From contig CM074190.1 of NCBI GenBank assembly GCA_037179385.1, positions 7,516,284-7,580,283 on the forward strand: a stretch of 64,000 nt of DNA, given 5' to 3'. The stretch comes from Holothuria scabra (Eukaryota; Echinodermata; Holothuroidea; Aspidochirotida; Holothuriidae). Made by a program: the position numbers and the translations under genes. Below the pieces are notes generated by a model, which worked only from the letters and a program-made list of their open reading frames with translations, had not been told where the DNA came from and did not search any database. Positions 1 to 15,100 of this stretch are shown here, piece after piece. Numbering within the stretch: position 1 is the first letter of the stretch; every line of letters starts with the position of its first letter.

Positions 1-62
1 GAATTTAAATTCTTCAATATGTGAAGCCATCATATCATCTAGCATACAAATAAATTTTATAC

Positions 63-134
63 CTTGTATTCTGTCTTAAGTACAGTTTTCAGATCTTCTT
101 TCTTGTAATTGATTGGTCTGTCACATCCAAGATT
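63..134 (-). CDS. ZADH2: ZADH2-like exon 7
   Basis: It encodes residues 197-220 (NLGCDRPINYKKEDLKTVLK and TEYK). It is 24 codons, phase 0. The acceptor is ctgcag|AAT and the donor AAG|gtataa. The expected continuation (VDVVYESVGG-like in the family) is not in the 62 bases left of it, so further exons lie outside the window. Confidence 0.9.
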
Positions 135-3100
135 CTGCAGAAACAAGAACAAAAACAAAATAAAATACAACTTAAATCTTATTCCTTGGTTCAACCATAA
201 ACATACAAGTATGATTAAAAGTATAAAAAGAACTTTGCAAAACATAGGGCCTATGGTCAACATAGCTCATTCCTGATCCTACATAGCTTTTATTTTTTTT
301 TTCTGAATTGACAATTCAAAAGAATTGTGTGTAAACTAACAGACTTATCAGGCTAAATGTAAGGATTGTCACCACTCTACAGGAAAAGTCAAACACAGGT
401 GACCCTTGTCACTCTGAATTAAGTGATGGACACTGTCCAATTTTGCTTCAACAAAAAGCCTGTAGCTTCTGTCACATCCTCTAACCCAGCATCAGCACAA
501 GCTAAATTAATAAAGTACATATTCTTACTGCATAGGTATAGACGAATCCTGACAGCAAGTGATGGTCTGATTTCAGTCGGCCATAACTGGGGTCCCTCAC
601 CTTTTAATCTTTCGATTTCCATGCTTACCTGTATCGTTGTTGTACACTACATTGTATCTTAATTCCTTCAATTTCACTGAATATGAGGGTTTGAAACTCA
701 TGTAGACGATATATAAAGGTGATTCAAGGCCGATGGACCCCACTAATGGCTGTGCACAGTCACAAAAAACAAGCGCCAATCGGATTCATCTATAACTGTT
801 TAAATATCTATATTTTGAACACCCGAACTGCAAAGTTTGTTGCTGTCTGCATTATGACGGTCAACTCTTTAACACTTACATCTCCCCTCAAACCGTTTGA
901 TGAACTGATGGAAACAGAAAACTGTTTCATGCACCGTAACTATTGAATGCACTTTGATTGCCAATAACTGCACAACTGAGCAGCTTCTTTCTTGTAATGA
1001 TCTATGATAACTTTTGTGTCAGTTGTGTTTTCCAGTTCAATGCTCATACACAGTTATGCACCGATATGGCCTAGAACATAATAAACTTTGTCTTGGAGAT
1101 TTCATTTATCAAAGAGGAGATGAGTTGCTTTATAGAGAGAATTTAAGCAAGAGATAATCCGTGCATGTCAAAAATGAAGTTTGTCCACACAGTTTGGTGA
1201 AATTTCTACTCAAATCAGACATGTATTTCTTGAGATACAATCAAATGAAGTTAATTATTTTATTTATATTATTTCCAAAGTGAGCCTAAGGGCAGTGGGG
1301 TTACATGACTTCCTCTCATTAACAAAGAATGCTTTGTTTCTTCATGTGTTGTCAGTCTGTTGTGTTAAGATTGAAATTAATAGGAATGTAGAAGGACCTC
1401 TCAGTGGGTAATTGAAAAGTTTGTAATGTTCTCTTGTCAAATTCTGCAAGCATGATATTAACATAGGCATATCTAGGAGGTACTGGGTTGTTATGTGTAA
1501 AGGAAAACAAAAGACTGTTCATTAATGTGAGAATATGGTGTCATGTATGCTTGCCTCAGGTTCCGTTTTTGTTGGGAATGTTAAAAATTTTACTGGCTAA
1601 AGGCTTTCTAAAGTTGCAATTTGTACCAAAGGAACGCCACAAATGAAAATAACTTTCAGTATGAAGGAAAATTCCATTCCTGGGTGACACTGGTTTCCCT
1701 TTGGAAAAACCAAATACCAGTTTTATGGCATTGGCTTGAACAAACCATAACCTTTTAGGAATTGACAAAGTACCTGGCGCCATGCTTGTCCTGGATCACA
1801 ATGCGTTGTGACTCCTTACTGTAATGTATTACCTCACAAAGGAATGTGATACCGTATTACCCATAACCTGGTAACTAGTAACTTTATACCAATGTGTAAT
1901 GTGTATTTGTTCAATAGTACATGGACTTAGCCTTAAAGCAGGCGAGTTACTAATTAACCGATGAAGTGGTGAGGGGGGGGGGAGGTGGTGGTGGCTCACT
2001 CAAGGACTTCTTTGGATTAAGTGGAGTAAAACATCTTAGAAAAGAGCTGGCTGTGTTAATTAAAACATATACGTAAATCTAAAAATTTGCACAAAGTGTA
2101 GAAACCAAATTATGGTTTTCGAGCATCTTTTTGCCATATATGGTCACTTTCAAATACCTTCAAAAGTTCTGCTTTGTGGTCTGTTGAACAAGTTCCAATA
2201 GTGTGACACCCTGCAAGCTTTGCAAGTTGCACCTATCAATAAAGCAAGAAAGAAGTGTACACTGATTAAAAAGTTTTACAACTTATATTATATAAGTTTT
2301 GGTGTCTTCATGGATGAGCAATATTTTGATTTATTAAAAAGGATGTGTGGATATTGGATAAAAATTGGAAATCCATGCAGCTTGTAGACCATTTTAACCA
2401 AAATTGTTTAATTATGGCAGTCTACAGACCCCAAACATCAAAGAATCTTTCAACATCTCCAGCAACACCAGATTTCCAAAGATGCCTGGATTCCTCAACC
2501 AAAAAATCATTCTTGACTTTGTTAGCATAATAATGAAGATTTTAGAGATGTAGAAAGTCATTTTGTGTGAGACCTTGCTAAACTTTGTTGCATCCCAAAT
2601 AAGACTGCATTTTATATGTCAGATTTTTCACATCATGTTTACATGAAATGCATGAGTTGAAAGGGGTGATAGGAAAATGAGAATGGAGGTAAAATCAGAA
2701 AAGTTTACTAACAGCAAATTGTCCTGTACCTCCAGCAGCCGCTGTGGGATGAAAAGAAACATTTATGGAAACAATAAAATATACTCATTCCCCTAAATTA
2801 GCAGAGGGTTAAAGGGTAAATGGAAGTTATTTCAGAATGCCATGACTACGTACTGATCAGGGGAATATAAATTTCATATTAACCATTCTAGAGCTTTTAC
2901 AAGGGAGGTGTTAGGGAGGAGATACAATACACAACTGTGTCAGAAAGTATGTACTTAAAAATTATCCAATTTTTTCAGGGCCTCTCTTTGATTAACAGGC
3001 CTCTTTGATTGAATTATTCCAATCTCTGTTGACTAGTAGAACCTTTAAATGATGTCCTTTTTCCCCTTTCAAGTTATTTTAAGACTAAGGCCGATGACTA

Positions 3101-6100
3101 TGTAGGCTTTGAAGTGAGGATTGTTTCAGCTCATGACCAAACTGTACTCATGGAAATACCAGAGACTGGACTGTTGTATTTAGACATTCTGATAACAAGG
3201 GCCAAGCAAGGGGACATGTAGAGTGTATCCTAAGTCAAAAAATTCAAAAATATAATTTGTGATTTTGTTGTTGTACTACTCAAAAATAACAATCTGTGTA
3301 TTTCTTTGATTTTCTTAAAGTTACTGTACCTTGTTCCAAGGTGTGATAGCACTCTTAAGTCATGTTCCCACTTGATCCAAGGAGGTGGATCTTTATCTAC
3401 CAAGGTAGAGCTAACTCTAATAGGAACGCAGATCAACAACACTCACTCACCGATTTTGATCGACGCACCAGGGTAGATCAGACCGACCTTGCTGGATCAG
3501 AATTTATAATGGGAACACAATCAGTAGATCAAGTGACCACCGATCTCTGGTTTATTTATTTATTATTATTATGTAATGCAATGTAATGCCAGTTTTAAAC
3601 ATTGATGACATTTTCTCACTTCTGCATTGGGTTCATCTCGCATGTTTATCTACCTCGCTCACTCAAATGGGAATGCAACTCTGGAACAAGGTAATTAATG
3701 TTGACCTACCTCCGTAGATTTCATTTCATTTATTCATTTGTGGTTTATCACAACACAAGATTAAAAACAAGTATCAAAAAGTAAAAAAGTAACAAAGTGT
3801 GTGAAAGGAAGCACACTTAGAATCCCTTTAGGGCTTGTCGAGAAGTGACACTCCTAGGAAATAAAAAATAAAGAAAACACGAAGATAGATGATAAGACAA
3901 TGAAAAACAGATCAAGATCCATCTCGCTGGACCAAGTGGGAACACGGTTTTACTATGATAGGGTAGTGTAATGATTAAGTCATCTCTGTGCTACATGCTG
4001 TGGGAGCAAACAGGTAGTGCTCAATGTCATAAAAAAAGTTTAATTTTAAAGTAATTAACAAAGCAGGTAATGAAACTTGAATAACAAGAAAGACACAAAT
4101 TATTGCACGATGGACTATTGATTTATTTGAAGTGAATAAATTTCAACATTTTGTATCTCGGCTGAAGAATGTCCTATAAAGATGAGAGTTGGACTGTAAG
4201 AATTCATTTTTCAAGCTGTTTAATATATTTGCATTTTTTGACTTGAGGCACACTTTAATTCATACCAATTGAATTGGCTCTTAGGTCTGTTTAACACAGA
4301 CTACCAAAGAGAAAAAAATATGGTTGTGTCATGACAATTTAGATTATTCACCAATAAGTCAACACGAGTTCTCAGAGACCAAAAATTTCACAAAAATTTT
4401 TAAAATGATAATGTTCGTCTCTAGTTTCTGTCATCTATGAGAAGGCAAATCTTATTGATGGAATGCCACTCTATACCTGAGTAACCCCCTAACAAAGCTA
4501 GTTAACCTCATGTCATGTCCATTTTTGTCTCTTTGGACTTGGAGTCCAGCAAATTAACACCAGCCACCCACAAAATGCAATACTTCACAATGTTGCAATG
4601 AAGAAATACCAGCACCATGGCTGGGCAACTAATATAAATCAATAATAAAATTTTGGCCTTTGTTTACAATTATCTCCAGAGTACACTTCACTCCCCTTCA
4701 AATTCCAAGCATTGGCAAATAAACAGAACAAGAATACTGAGGGAATATACAGGAACATTTTAGAGAGCATCATATTAATTGGTCCATTTACTGTAACAGT
4801 TCAAGTTACCTGTTACTAACACTTTCTGTCCTTCCTTCAGAGGTCCACACTCTCTGAATGCTAAGTCTGCAGTTATACCACTTGCCATTAATGCTAGGTA
4901 AGCTGGCTTCACATCTGGTAAAGGAATAGCAGACTTCGATGGAATAACCTAAAATTGAAAAACAACATGATTCATCACAGGGACAGTACTACAGGTAGTC
5001 CTCACACAGCATCAGAGGAGCTTTTCACATGAACATATGCAAACCATCTCATGGGGCAACTCCAGCATGCACAGTGTGAAAAGGCTTTTTTATGACATGG
5101 CGGTTGCCAACAAAGGTGGTCCTTCACCCATTTCTGCCAGACCATCCAGTTTTTGAGCACACTGTCCTCCCTTCTTGTTCACCCAGCTCTGGATGTTCAA
5201 TATTCCTTTATACTATTTTCAGAGATTTCAAGACACAGTATCCCAATATATTAAATCATATAGCTTGCAGTAGAACACCAGGAAAGGCCATTTTCTGCCC
5301 ATCTGAGGGGGTTAGGGATTTGTGAAGCCAAACATTTTCAGCTACGCAACATGCCGATCGACTCATGGTTGCCCTCTGCATAGAAAATGGTTTAACTGCC
5401 CTCCAGTCCTTTTCAGTCATCAGGAAATGGTCACCCTATTGCTAATGCCCAACTGTTACATCACTGAGTCCTCAAAGCAAGGTTTCTTTTGAAAAGCAAA
5501 GATTCCATAGAACTTAAATATTTTCCTTTGTATCAACCTGATGCTCAATCTGGTTTCATTATATTATCAATGCAAGTACTTGGTAAGCTTAATTGACACC
5601 AAAAAATGATATCTCAAGGTTAAAGTATTTTTCATACAAGGGGTATGTTCACATTAAATAGCATAAAAGGGTGGCAATGAATTATAAAAATATTACAGAG
5701 ACCATCACTAACAGACTTACAGCAAACTATTATTTGCAGTGTTGAAGGTCTCAAAGCCTAGCCTAGCCTTCAGGGTGGTCAATGTACTTTTTTAACCAGT
5801 TTATTGCGAGTAAAACTTATCAAAAGTTCACTTTACACTCAAAGAGCAATTGGATGTCTTCTACTATAATATGAATATTCAAGATCTCCAGATCCCTTAT
5901 TTGCTAACAAGGGATCAAGACGTACTGAACAGTTCTTCTCAAAATTTTCATCGCATGTACTTATTAAAATTGCCATGAAACTATCTGTTTTTCTCACATG
6001 GAATATAGTAAACAGACAATTCATCAAAGATTTAGACCAATTGCCATTGTCCAATATGAGGCTAATATATACACTGAAATTCTTGTTTTAATGTCCAAAA

Positions 6101-9100
6101 GAAATTTTACACCATCGTCTGGCTTGGATGAGTTGCAGTCTGAAGTATGCAGGCTAGGCCTCACCTCACCCTAATTTTTCAGGCCAAGGACTCACCTCAT
6201 GGGAAAACACCTCAGCTTCAAAATGTGAGGAAGACTTTTTGAGTCCTATTTATATGGTCAAGTATGAAAAGTCACTGGTTGCCATGACAAAGTAGAAAAA
6301 TATTTATTGTCAAAATCAGTTTGATAACTACAAATTTTGAGGAGGTTCCGTCATCTCTATGTTGTAAACATATATCCTGTCAAGAAAGAGGCTTTGTTAA
6401 CTCCTATAGTAGCTTTAGCTTGAATAAAACTTACTAAGGATAAAATCTAACTGGGATATGGAAGAGAGTTGCTGTTGAGATTAAGGACAGTACTGTATTA
6501 GCAAAGGTCAAGTTTCATCGCACCATTTGGTCTAAACCTTTGATGTGGTGAACCATAATGGCCCTGCTTGTTTTGCTTACATTTTTTTCATGAAGCAATT
6601 ATATGTTTACCTGATATTCACTGTAGGATCCCATGTTCATGCTAGCAACAGGCTGACCAACAGACAGATGTTTCACATTGCTGCCTACAGCTACAACTTC
6701 ACCTATACTCTGTTCAGTATAAGAAAGGGAAACTGTAAAACTATGAGTAATAACAAACATGTCAAAAACCATCCAAAAAGTTGTTAAATTTTTATTCATA
6801 CCTTGAAATATTTTTCAACTTTCATTGGTCCATATGTCAGTTGAGCATGCATTATCCTGAGATAAACTCACAATAATTGGGCTTCTCACTTTATACAGGT
6901 TTATGTTGTTTTAATGTGATGGTTGTTTTACTTCATTTTAATGTTTTTATTACAAAATAATGATGTGTATGAATGAAAAACGTTACAATAAATAATTCTG
7001 GACTCTGTGTATTTGAAGCCCTCTCTGAGGTTAATGCTTTCACGAGATGTCCTTAGGTTGAACCTTCATGAATCTCTTGCATTGACCCTTTGATAATGCA
7101 TTATCCTAGCTAATGCACAGTCCAATGCTGTTAAAAAAATGCTGTTAAAACTGAAATTTCTGCAATGCTAATCCCACATGCATTGGTTTTCCAGTTTTGT
7201 GTTAGAATTTGCTAGATGAAGTACATTTAATGGCTCAATTTCAAACCAATTGGTTTAATTCAGCCTAGCCGCAGTTTTCTTTCAAGTTGTATGTGGCTCA
7301 GTCACTGGCTTAATATTTTTCCAACAATTGCTTTTGCCACCATACTGTATATCGAGATTGTTATCATAAAAGATGTTCTGGATAGACCAAGCTAGAGCTC
7401 ACAATGTGGTATGTCCAACAAGGACGGTGTTTACTGTACGTGAAATGGAAACAATTCCTTACCGCATACCTCCATTTGTCAAAACAAATCGAGAAGAAAT
7501 ACGTGGGCACTAAAAACGTTTGCATCATTAATAATTATGAACTAGATTATTTGCTTTTTGTGTCATTGTGTAAATACAACTGAGGTGATCTAGAGCAGAT
7601 GACATATAAAACCCCAGTTACTGTATATATGCAGTGGAGGAACACACTGAAGAAAAGATAAATGTCTGTACCTCTTGTGAGGTTCAAAGGAGGGATTGTC
7701 TCCCTGGTTTGAGAATGTAAAATTGAGAATTACTTGTAAACAACCTTCAGTTTGAGTTTTGAATTGGATTCTGCACAAAATTATTACTGTATCTACTGAA
7801 AAATAGTCACCACCCACCCGCATGTTAGAACCAAGGTTGGTACATACATGGTGATGGGTAATGGTAACCAGCACTAGGAGGCAATAGTTGTTTCTTCACC
7901 CACCACTCCTTTTCAAAACAAAGAGCAAACCTTGGAGCTCATTATGTACTATAGATGTTTTGCAGAGAATATTTTCCTACAATGTAAAACATTGCAAAAT
8001 ACTCTTTTATTTCAACTTTTCAATGAGAAGGACAATATTGCATTGAAAATTACAATTTACTTGACAATTGTACATGACTTCATCCTAAAGTGACTTCAGT
8101 GTTACAGAATCCAACTTGCAACCAGGAGGTCTGGAGTTTGATTCCTGGCTAGGTCATACTGAAGACTTAAAGCAAACATACTGTGATTGTGATTAGTGCC
8201 CAGCTTAAGCAATGGAAAACAACCCTGTTAGCAGGCCATCAGATTTCACAGGAATGATTGTTCCCCATCGCGTGGTGTTTACGTGGTGATAAAATCAAGG
8301 AACCACAAAACTGCCAACTGGTTACCACCAATCAGTTACCAATAATGCATTTTTTAACAGAACCCAAAAGTGGATTCCCATGCCCATGGTGAAAAATGAT
8401 GGAACCTACAAATGGGTTCCCATGATTTTTGAAATCCAACAGTTTGTGTAAGTCACAACTAGAACAAAGGCCCAGCCTGACTTAAACCAGTTGGTTAGAT
8501 ACGAAGTTAGATGGAGTTTTAAGGACCAGTTTCCAACCTATTGGTTCAAGTCGAGACGGACATGGCTTCATTTCCAGTTGTGGCCTTCTGCTCGTTTTCC
8601 CTGTTCCATTGCTTATGGGGTGCATCATGAACAACTGCATTAAAGTTCCATTTTTAGTGTCTTTGGTATGACTCGACATGGGAACCAAACCAGTGAGAGC
8701 CTGAGAGGCAGATGCTCTACTGCTAGACCAAACAAGCAGTTAGCAACTGAGCTGTAGAACTCCATCTTACTGCATGACAATACTTGCTGATCACAAACTT
8801 TCAAATCAATACACTCTAACATACAGTATAGTAGTAACCAGCTACAAACCTGGTTCAACTTACAGCATCTAAATAAACTGTATAAACTACGTGCTTGCAA
8901 ACTCTACTAGTTTTGGTAGTAAAGTACTCCTTTTTTAGAAATTTGAACTGTTTAACATTTTTTGGTCTAATCTGTGCCATTTTTTAGCAAATCCGTCACG
9001 GAATTTACAGAAAGTGTTTGAGAACCAGAAGTTTAAATTTGCTCTTTCGGAGACTTCGTTTTTCGGTAACAACTTCACTTTTGATTTCTATTTCTTCATT

Positions 9101-12100
9101 CTTTCTTCATATCATACTAGATTTCAGTACTTAAAGATATTGACAAAACTACCTGATCCATTGGCTTTTATGAAATTTGAGAAAGAATTACTTACACAAT
9201 TTAATTTTTCCATTAACTGTTTGGAAGCCTCCAAAACAAACTATTTGGGCAGCCTGAGCAAATCTGACTAGCAGAACCCTTCCAATATACTTATCAAAAT
9301 GTAGCACATGGAACCCTAAGTTACCTAACAATGAAAAGTGGGGATATGCAACCACCATTTGCAAAAGGTCATCATTACACCTCTTCAGTTAACAAGTGAA
9401 GCCTCCAAAACAGCATAAAATTTCAATCACTATTTTTTGAGTATCTAAAACGGTTTTGGTTCATCCTGATTCTGTATTGTCAGCATTAGTTGAGATGCAA
9501 AGACCACCACAATAACAAATCTACCTAGATATTTAATCAACTTTAAGAAATAGGTATTTTTGTAAATAAATTTTGAAGCCACCAAAACAAGTTTTCCAGG
9601 TATTAAGGCTTTCTGTTATTTTGATGTAACAGATAACATAACATAACAGGTTAAAGGGCAAAGGAGGGCTGTAAAGGCCTCATAAGACGCCCTGTAGTCC
9701 AAAAACCTCCCCAAAACAAAAGCAAACCACCAACACCTAACGAGCCCAGAAAGATTAGATTCTACCACAGTCACAGAAAAACTTGTCAATATTTACCTTA
9801 AAACAGTGTACTGATGTGGAGTTAACAACCCACTTAGGCAGGCTATTCCACTCACTAACAACCCTATGAGAGAAACTGAACTTCCTAATCTCAAGTCTAG
9901 CAAAAGACTTCAAGCTTTTTACAATGGCTTCTAACCCAAGGATTACTTTGGAACTTTAAATAACAACAAGCTAACAAAGGATTCCCTTCAGAAAGATATC
10001 ACCCCTAATCCTTTTCAGCTCTGAATTGGTAAGCCCAAGCAGCTTGAGCCTTTGGGGATAAGGTAGATTTCTAACCTCAGGTATGAGCTGAGTAGCTCTC
10101 TTTTGAACTTGCTCTAAATGAAACTTGTCCTTTTCAAAGAAGGGACTCCAGGCCTGTGCAGCATAGTCGGGATGGAGTCTAACCAGCTGCTTATACAAAT
10201 TTAGCACAATTTCTTTAACTAAAACTCTTAAAATTCCTCCTGATCAACCAAGCACCAGGCCTTGCAGCAGTAGCTGCACACTGCCTAGATGGCTTTAAAT
10301 CTCCCATAATAACTACACCTAGGCCTTTCTCAGAAGTCATTTTGTTCAAATTTGTACCATTCATAATATAACCATAGCTGGGATTCTTAGAACAAAGTGG
10401 AGGACTTTGCACTTATCAGCATTAAAATGACATTTGCCAAGTCTGAGACCATGAAAATAACCTATCCAGATCATTCTGAAGCAATAAGGAATCATCCTTA
10501 TCCCCAACCTTCCTATGGAGCTTAGTATCATCAGCAAACTTACTTATACTAGAAGGGATACAGCTATCGATATCATTTATGAAAATTAAGAAAAGAAGTG
10601 GGCCAAGAAAAGAACCTTGTGGTACACCACTTGAGACTTCTTTCCAAGAAGAAAAATTGCCATTGACAACAACTCTCTGAGACCTACCATTGAGCCACGA
10701 ATTGATCCAATGAGCGCACTTGCCTTTGATGTCTAACCTATGCAATTTTACCATGAGTCTACCTAGAGGTACTTTGTCAAAGGCTTTTTGAAAGTCAAGG
10801 TGAATGATATCAACACTGGAACCAGAACTGAGAGACAAAGAAACATCCTCAAGAAAGCTTAGCAAATTTGTAACACAAGACCTACCGGGTAGAAAACCAT
10901 GCTGAGTCAAATTGAGTAACCCAAGGTGAGCTCCGATCCCCCTTTTTAACAAGAGCCCAATGGGCACTGTGGTTCCATTATAAGAACTGTACAGCCAGTC
11001 TGTGAAATAGAGCTATTAGCTAAAGGTTCATACTCAATGTTTGTAACATCTTTACCAGGGGTATTTTAGTACTAATATTACATGAAATCAAAGATTAAAT
11101 TTATGTGGCTTACTGACATTCAGCTTTTGTAATACTTGGTGATCCTTCAAAAACACTACCTCATTTCCATATGTATTTATGCTTGTAATCAAACTTGATA
11201 TTATCACCAATAAACAGTACACAATGTGGTCAGAGAGAGAGAAAAACACCCATTGTAGTTTTCTCACAAGTTATTTTTACCTGCTCTCAAATAAAACTTG
11301 CTATTACTTTAAAACAATCTACCATTTGTCCTGTTTGCTACCTCTACACAGAAAACAGGGTTTATTCAGCAGTTAAGCAGAAAGCAAGTGATCAATGAAG
11401 TGTGATAATAGAATGAGGATTAGGTTAGCCCACAGAGCACAGCAGTATTAAAGAGACATACTGTATAATCCATGCATTGCTTCCACTGGCAGAGAGACCA
11501 GTTTAATGCAGAGTGACCTGTGCTCAGTTAAATCTACAGATTTCAGTTATTGCCTTCTTAAAACTTTGAATGATCCAAAATATGTGTACAACCCGAAGGA
11601 ATCATTACTGAACGAACATAAAGGACACATTTCTAAGGTGTTTGGGTGCGTAAGCATGCAAAACCAGGTGAGATAAAAAATCTATTGAAACTATCTTTAT
11701 CTAGCTTACAAGATTTTCTAAATAACATTTCCAGGGGTTGACCTCCAGTGACCTTGATGACCTTTGACCTTAACCAAACACAGATTGATTTGAAATCTGT
11801 CCTTTCTACCTTAAAATACTGTGTTAAAACCTTTTTCAGTGTTTGACCCCTGGTGACCTCAGATGACCCCTTGACCTTCACCGAACACATCCAATTTCAT
11901 CCTTACACCATAACACATCCACACACCAAGTATGACATCTATCCAAGTTTCCTAACTAGAAATATCGTGTTGAGAAGGTTTTTAGTTTCTGACCTCTGGT
12001 GACCCCAAATGACCTTTGACTTCCACCAAAAACGATAGGGCACACCTTCTCCCTATGACGAATCTATGTACCAAATCCAAATTCCATCCAACCTTCCCTT

Positions 12101-15100
12101 GTTGAGTTAGAGCGTACCGAAGCAAGTGTCACACACACACACACACATACACACACACACACGCCAACCTGACTACATAGGTTCCTTTGCTACCGCAAGG
12201 AACCAAAAATTGGAGTGACATCTGCAACCCGCCAGTCAGTAGGAACAAAATTTGAGTCAAGACATTTGTGGAAAATAATTGAAAGCGGAACTGATAAAAC
12301 CTTGGAGCATTCATGAAGGATGACGGGATGGATCCCAGGATGGCCCAGGAGCCTTACTGGTCTTTAAACTCTTTAATTTTTTCAGAACCAGTTCCTCAGA
12401 GAACACAATGTCACTTATTGAAGAAGAGTTATCGGAACCCCTACAAATCCCCATGACAGATGACTCCTTGGTAAAAACAGATACAAAATAATCATTTAAC
12501 AAATTAGCCATATCCCGATGATCACTAAATAACAAACCATTCTCATCATGAAGTGGCCCAACCCCCTCCGACTCCTTAACATGCTGCTTAGGTCTGGCAT
12601 AGGCATGGAAAGATTTTGGGTTAGTCTTAACCTCACTGGCCAACTTTTTTCAAACCTAGCTTAAGTGTCCTAAACCAAATTTTTGACTAAGATCTCTTGA
12701 CTCTTGTAGGTAGTTAAGTCATCAGACTCCTTGCTGCATTATAAACATAGCCAACACTTACGTTTCTTCCTTGTTGCCCTGAGTACCTCCCTAGAAATCC
12801 AAATAGGCCTACTTTTCACCCGAGCCTTCTTGAGTGGTATACATAACTTTGTAATATCAGAAACAGTACTGCTGAAAAATTTCCAGGCTTCAGCAGGACC
12901 TAAATGAGACAAATGTGCAACCCAATCTACGCTAAGCTCCTCTTTTGCATGTATAAAGTCAGCTTTACTGAAGTCAAGAACAGTTTTGTCACTTCTTGGA
13001 GGTTTACTGAAACAGCATACTGTATGTTAAAACTAACAAGATCATGGTCACTACATCCAACCTTACCACCACTTCTCACATTTCTGACCAGATTTTCATC
13101 AGTACTTAACACTAAATCTAAACAATTATCCTCACGAGTGGGAAACAGAACATGCTGAGTGAGGAAAGAATCAGACACCACCCCAAGAAACTCACTTTCA
13201 TGTGGCCCGCTATTGCATAATTGCCAAACAATATCAAGAAACTTGAAATCCCCAAACACAACCACCCTCTTAGAAGATAGTTTCTTCAAACTTTAAAGTA
13301 AATTCAGATTGTTATCAGCACCAGAGTTAGGTGAAAGTTCACAAAACAAGCAGTAAGCAAAACCAGCAGAAAACTTGTCAGTGACTTCAACACAATTTGT
13401 ACTCTCCTTTTAAACATACAGCAAGACCCCTCCACCTCTACCACCAACAGTATCAACCCTATCCTGCCTATAAGTTTTATACCCTGGAACCCGAATTTCA
13501 GAATTACTAATATCACTATGGAGCCAACTTTCACTTACCCCAATTAAGTCAGGATTGTCTATGGAAACATGTGCAAGAAACTCATTAAATTTATTGGAAA
13601 TGCTGCAAACATTGGCAAACATGACCCTCAAACCGCCAACCTTCCTAGATAAATATCTACTCTCACTTATTTTAGTATCACTCTGGGCTAACTTTAAATC
13701 AGATACCTGCCGTATTGGCTTCCCTCGCCCCTGCACCTAGTTGACACTTGAGAGTCAACAGCCTGAGGAACCAGTCTACCCAACTTATTAGCCCCTGCGC
13801 TCGACAAGTGTAACCCACCTTTGGCAAAAAAATCGCTCCTATTCACAAAACCAGACCACGTATCAACAAACTGTAAGCCATGCAATGTACATTCATTTTT
13901 CAACCACTTACTGAATCCCAGAAATTTGCTCCAAGATACCCTCCTATCAAAAAGGGGGAGAATACCACACAAAATCCCTCTAGCACCAGTGAATTTTAGC
14001 CTACAAATCAGTTCTCTATACTATGACCTAATCAAAGTTTGACGGTCCCTACTGAGATTATTTGTCCCCACCAGCACAGCAACAGCTTCCTCATCCCTAC
14101 AATTTGATTTACCCTGGCCGGGATTGTAGCATGTTTCTCATTTCCTCATTCTATGTTTGTTTTCGATTTACTGAGGGTACTGGAATGCATTTGGAGTTAC
14201 TGACTAGTTTACTAACTGCTTAACACAAAGACACTTTTGTTTGGGAGGCTTACTTTAACACCATCCAGACCATTCCAACTTTGTTGTAACAAAAACTACC
14301 TGCTAACTAGCATTGGTAAACAACCCTAACTTAATGGTATTTTTTCAGCACTTTTTATTTTGTATGCTCTCTTGGATTAGTTGATAAAACTGATAAATGT
14401 TTCATGAGTACCATTTTTTCTTTCAAATTTGAAATTTATAGTAAGATATTTCAAAGACCGTATCACTCTAACTTAAAATGGTTGGCAGTCTACAAATTAC
14501 ACTACGAAGACAAATGAAAAATAGCCATTGGAATGTATTTGTCCAGCCCAGTTTGTCAATTGAACAATTAAATTAGAAAGTCATTTTTGCTTAAATGTTC
14601 AAATTATTTTGGTAAACACAGATGTTTTTCCATTTAACATTTAGTTTAAGCTCCAGAATATGTTATTTTCAATAATTGAGACATTTTCACACAATATTTT
14701 AATAGAAGTGTTCATGAAAACTTTACACCCTTTACCACACAAATGACCATACTGAATGTCTCCCTATGCATTCAAAATACCATGCAAAGTACCAACCAAA
14801 TCACATACTTTCATATTAAAAAACAAAAAAGCTTGAAGGGGCTGGAAATCCCCCTTCCACATCCTCCCCCCTTCCTCCCTAACAAAATAAAATGCTTTGT
14901 CATCACTTTCAAATGTTTGCAAGTATGTAATGATTACAAGTTAAACTACAAAACAAGAGATTATCTCACCTCAAAACCAATATCAAAAGGTGGAGGAGCT
15001 CCCTTGTTGTAACCACCTAACCCATTTGCAAAATTCACGTCAGAAGCGTTGACTCCACAAAATCTGTGTAAAAAATGAAATTGGCAAAAGTTTTTCATAT

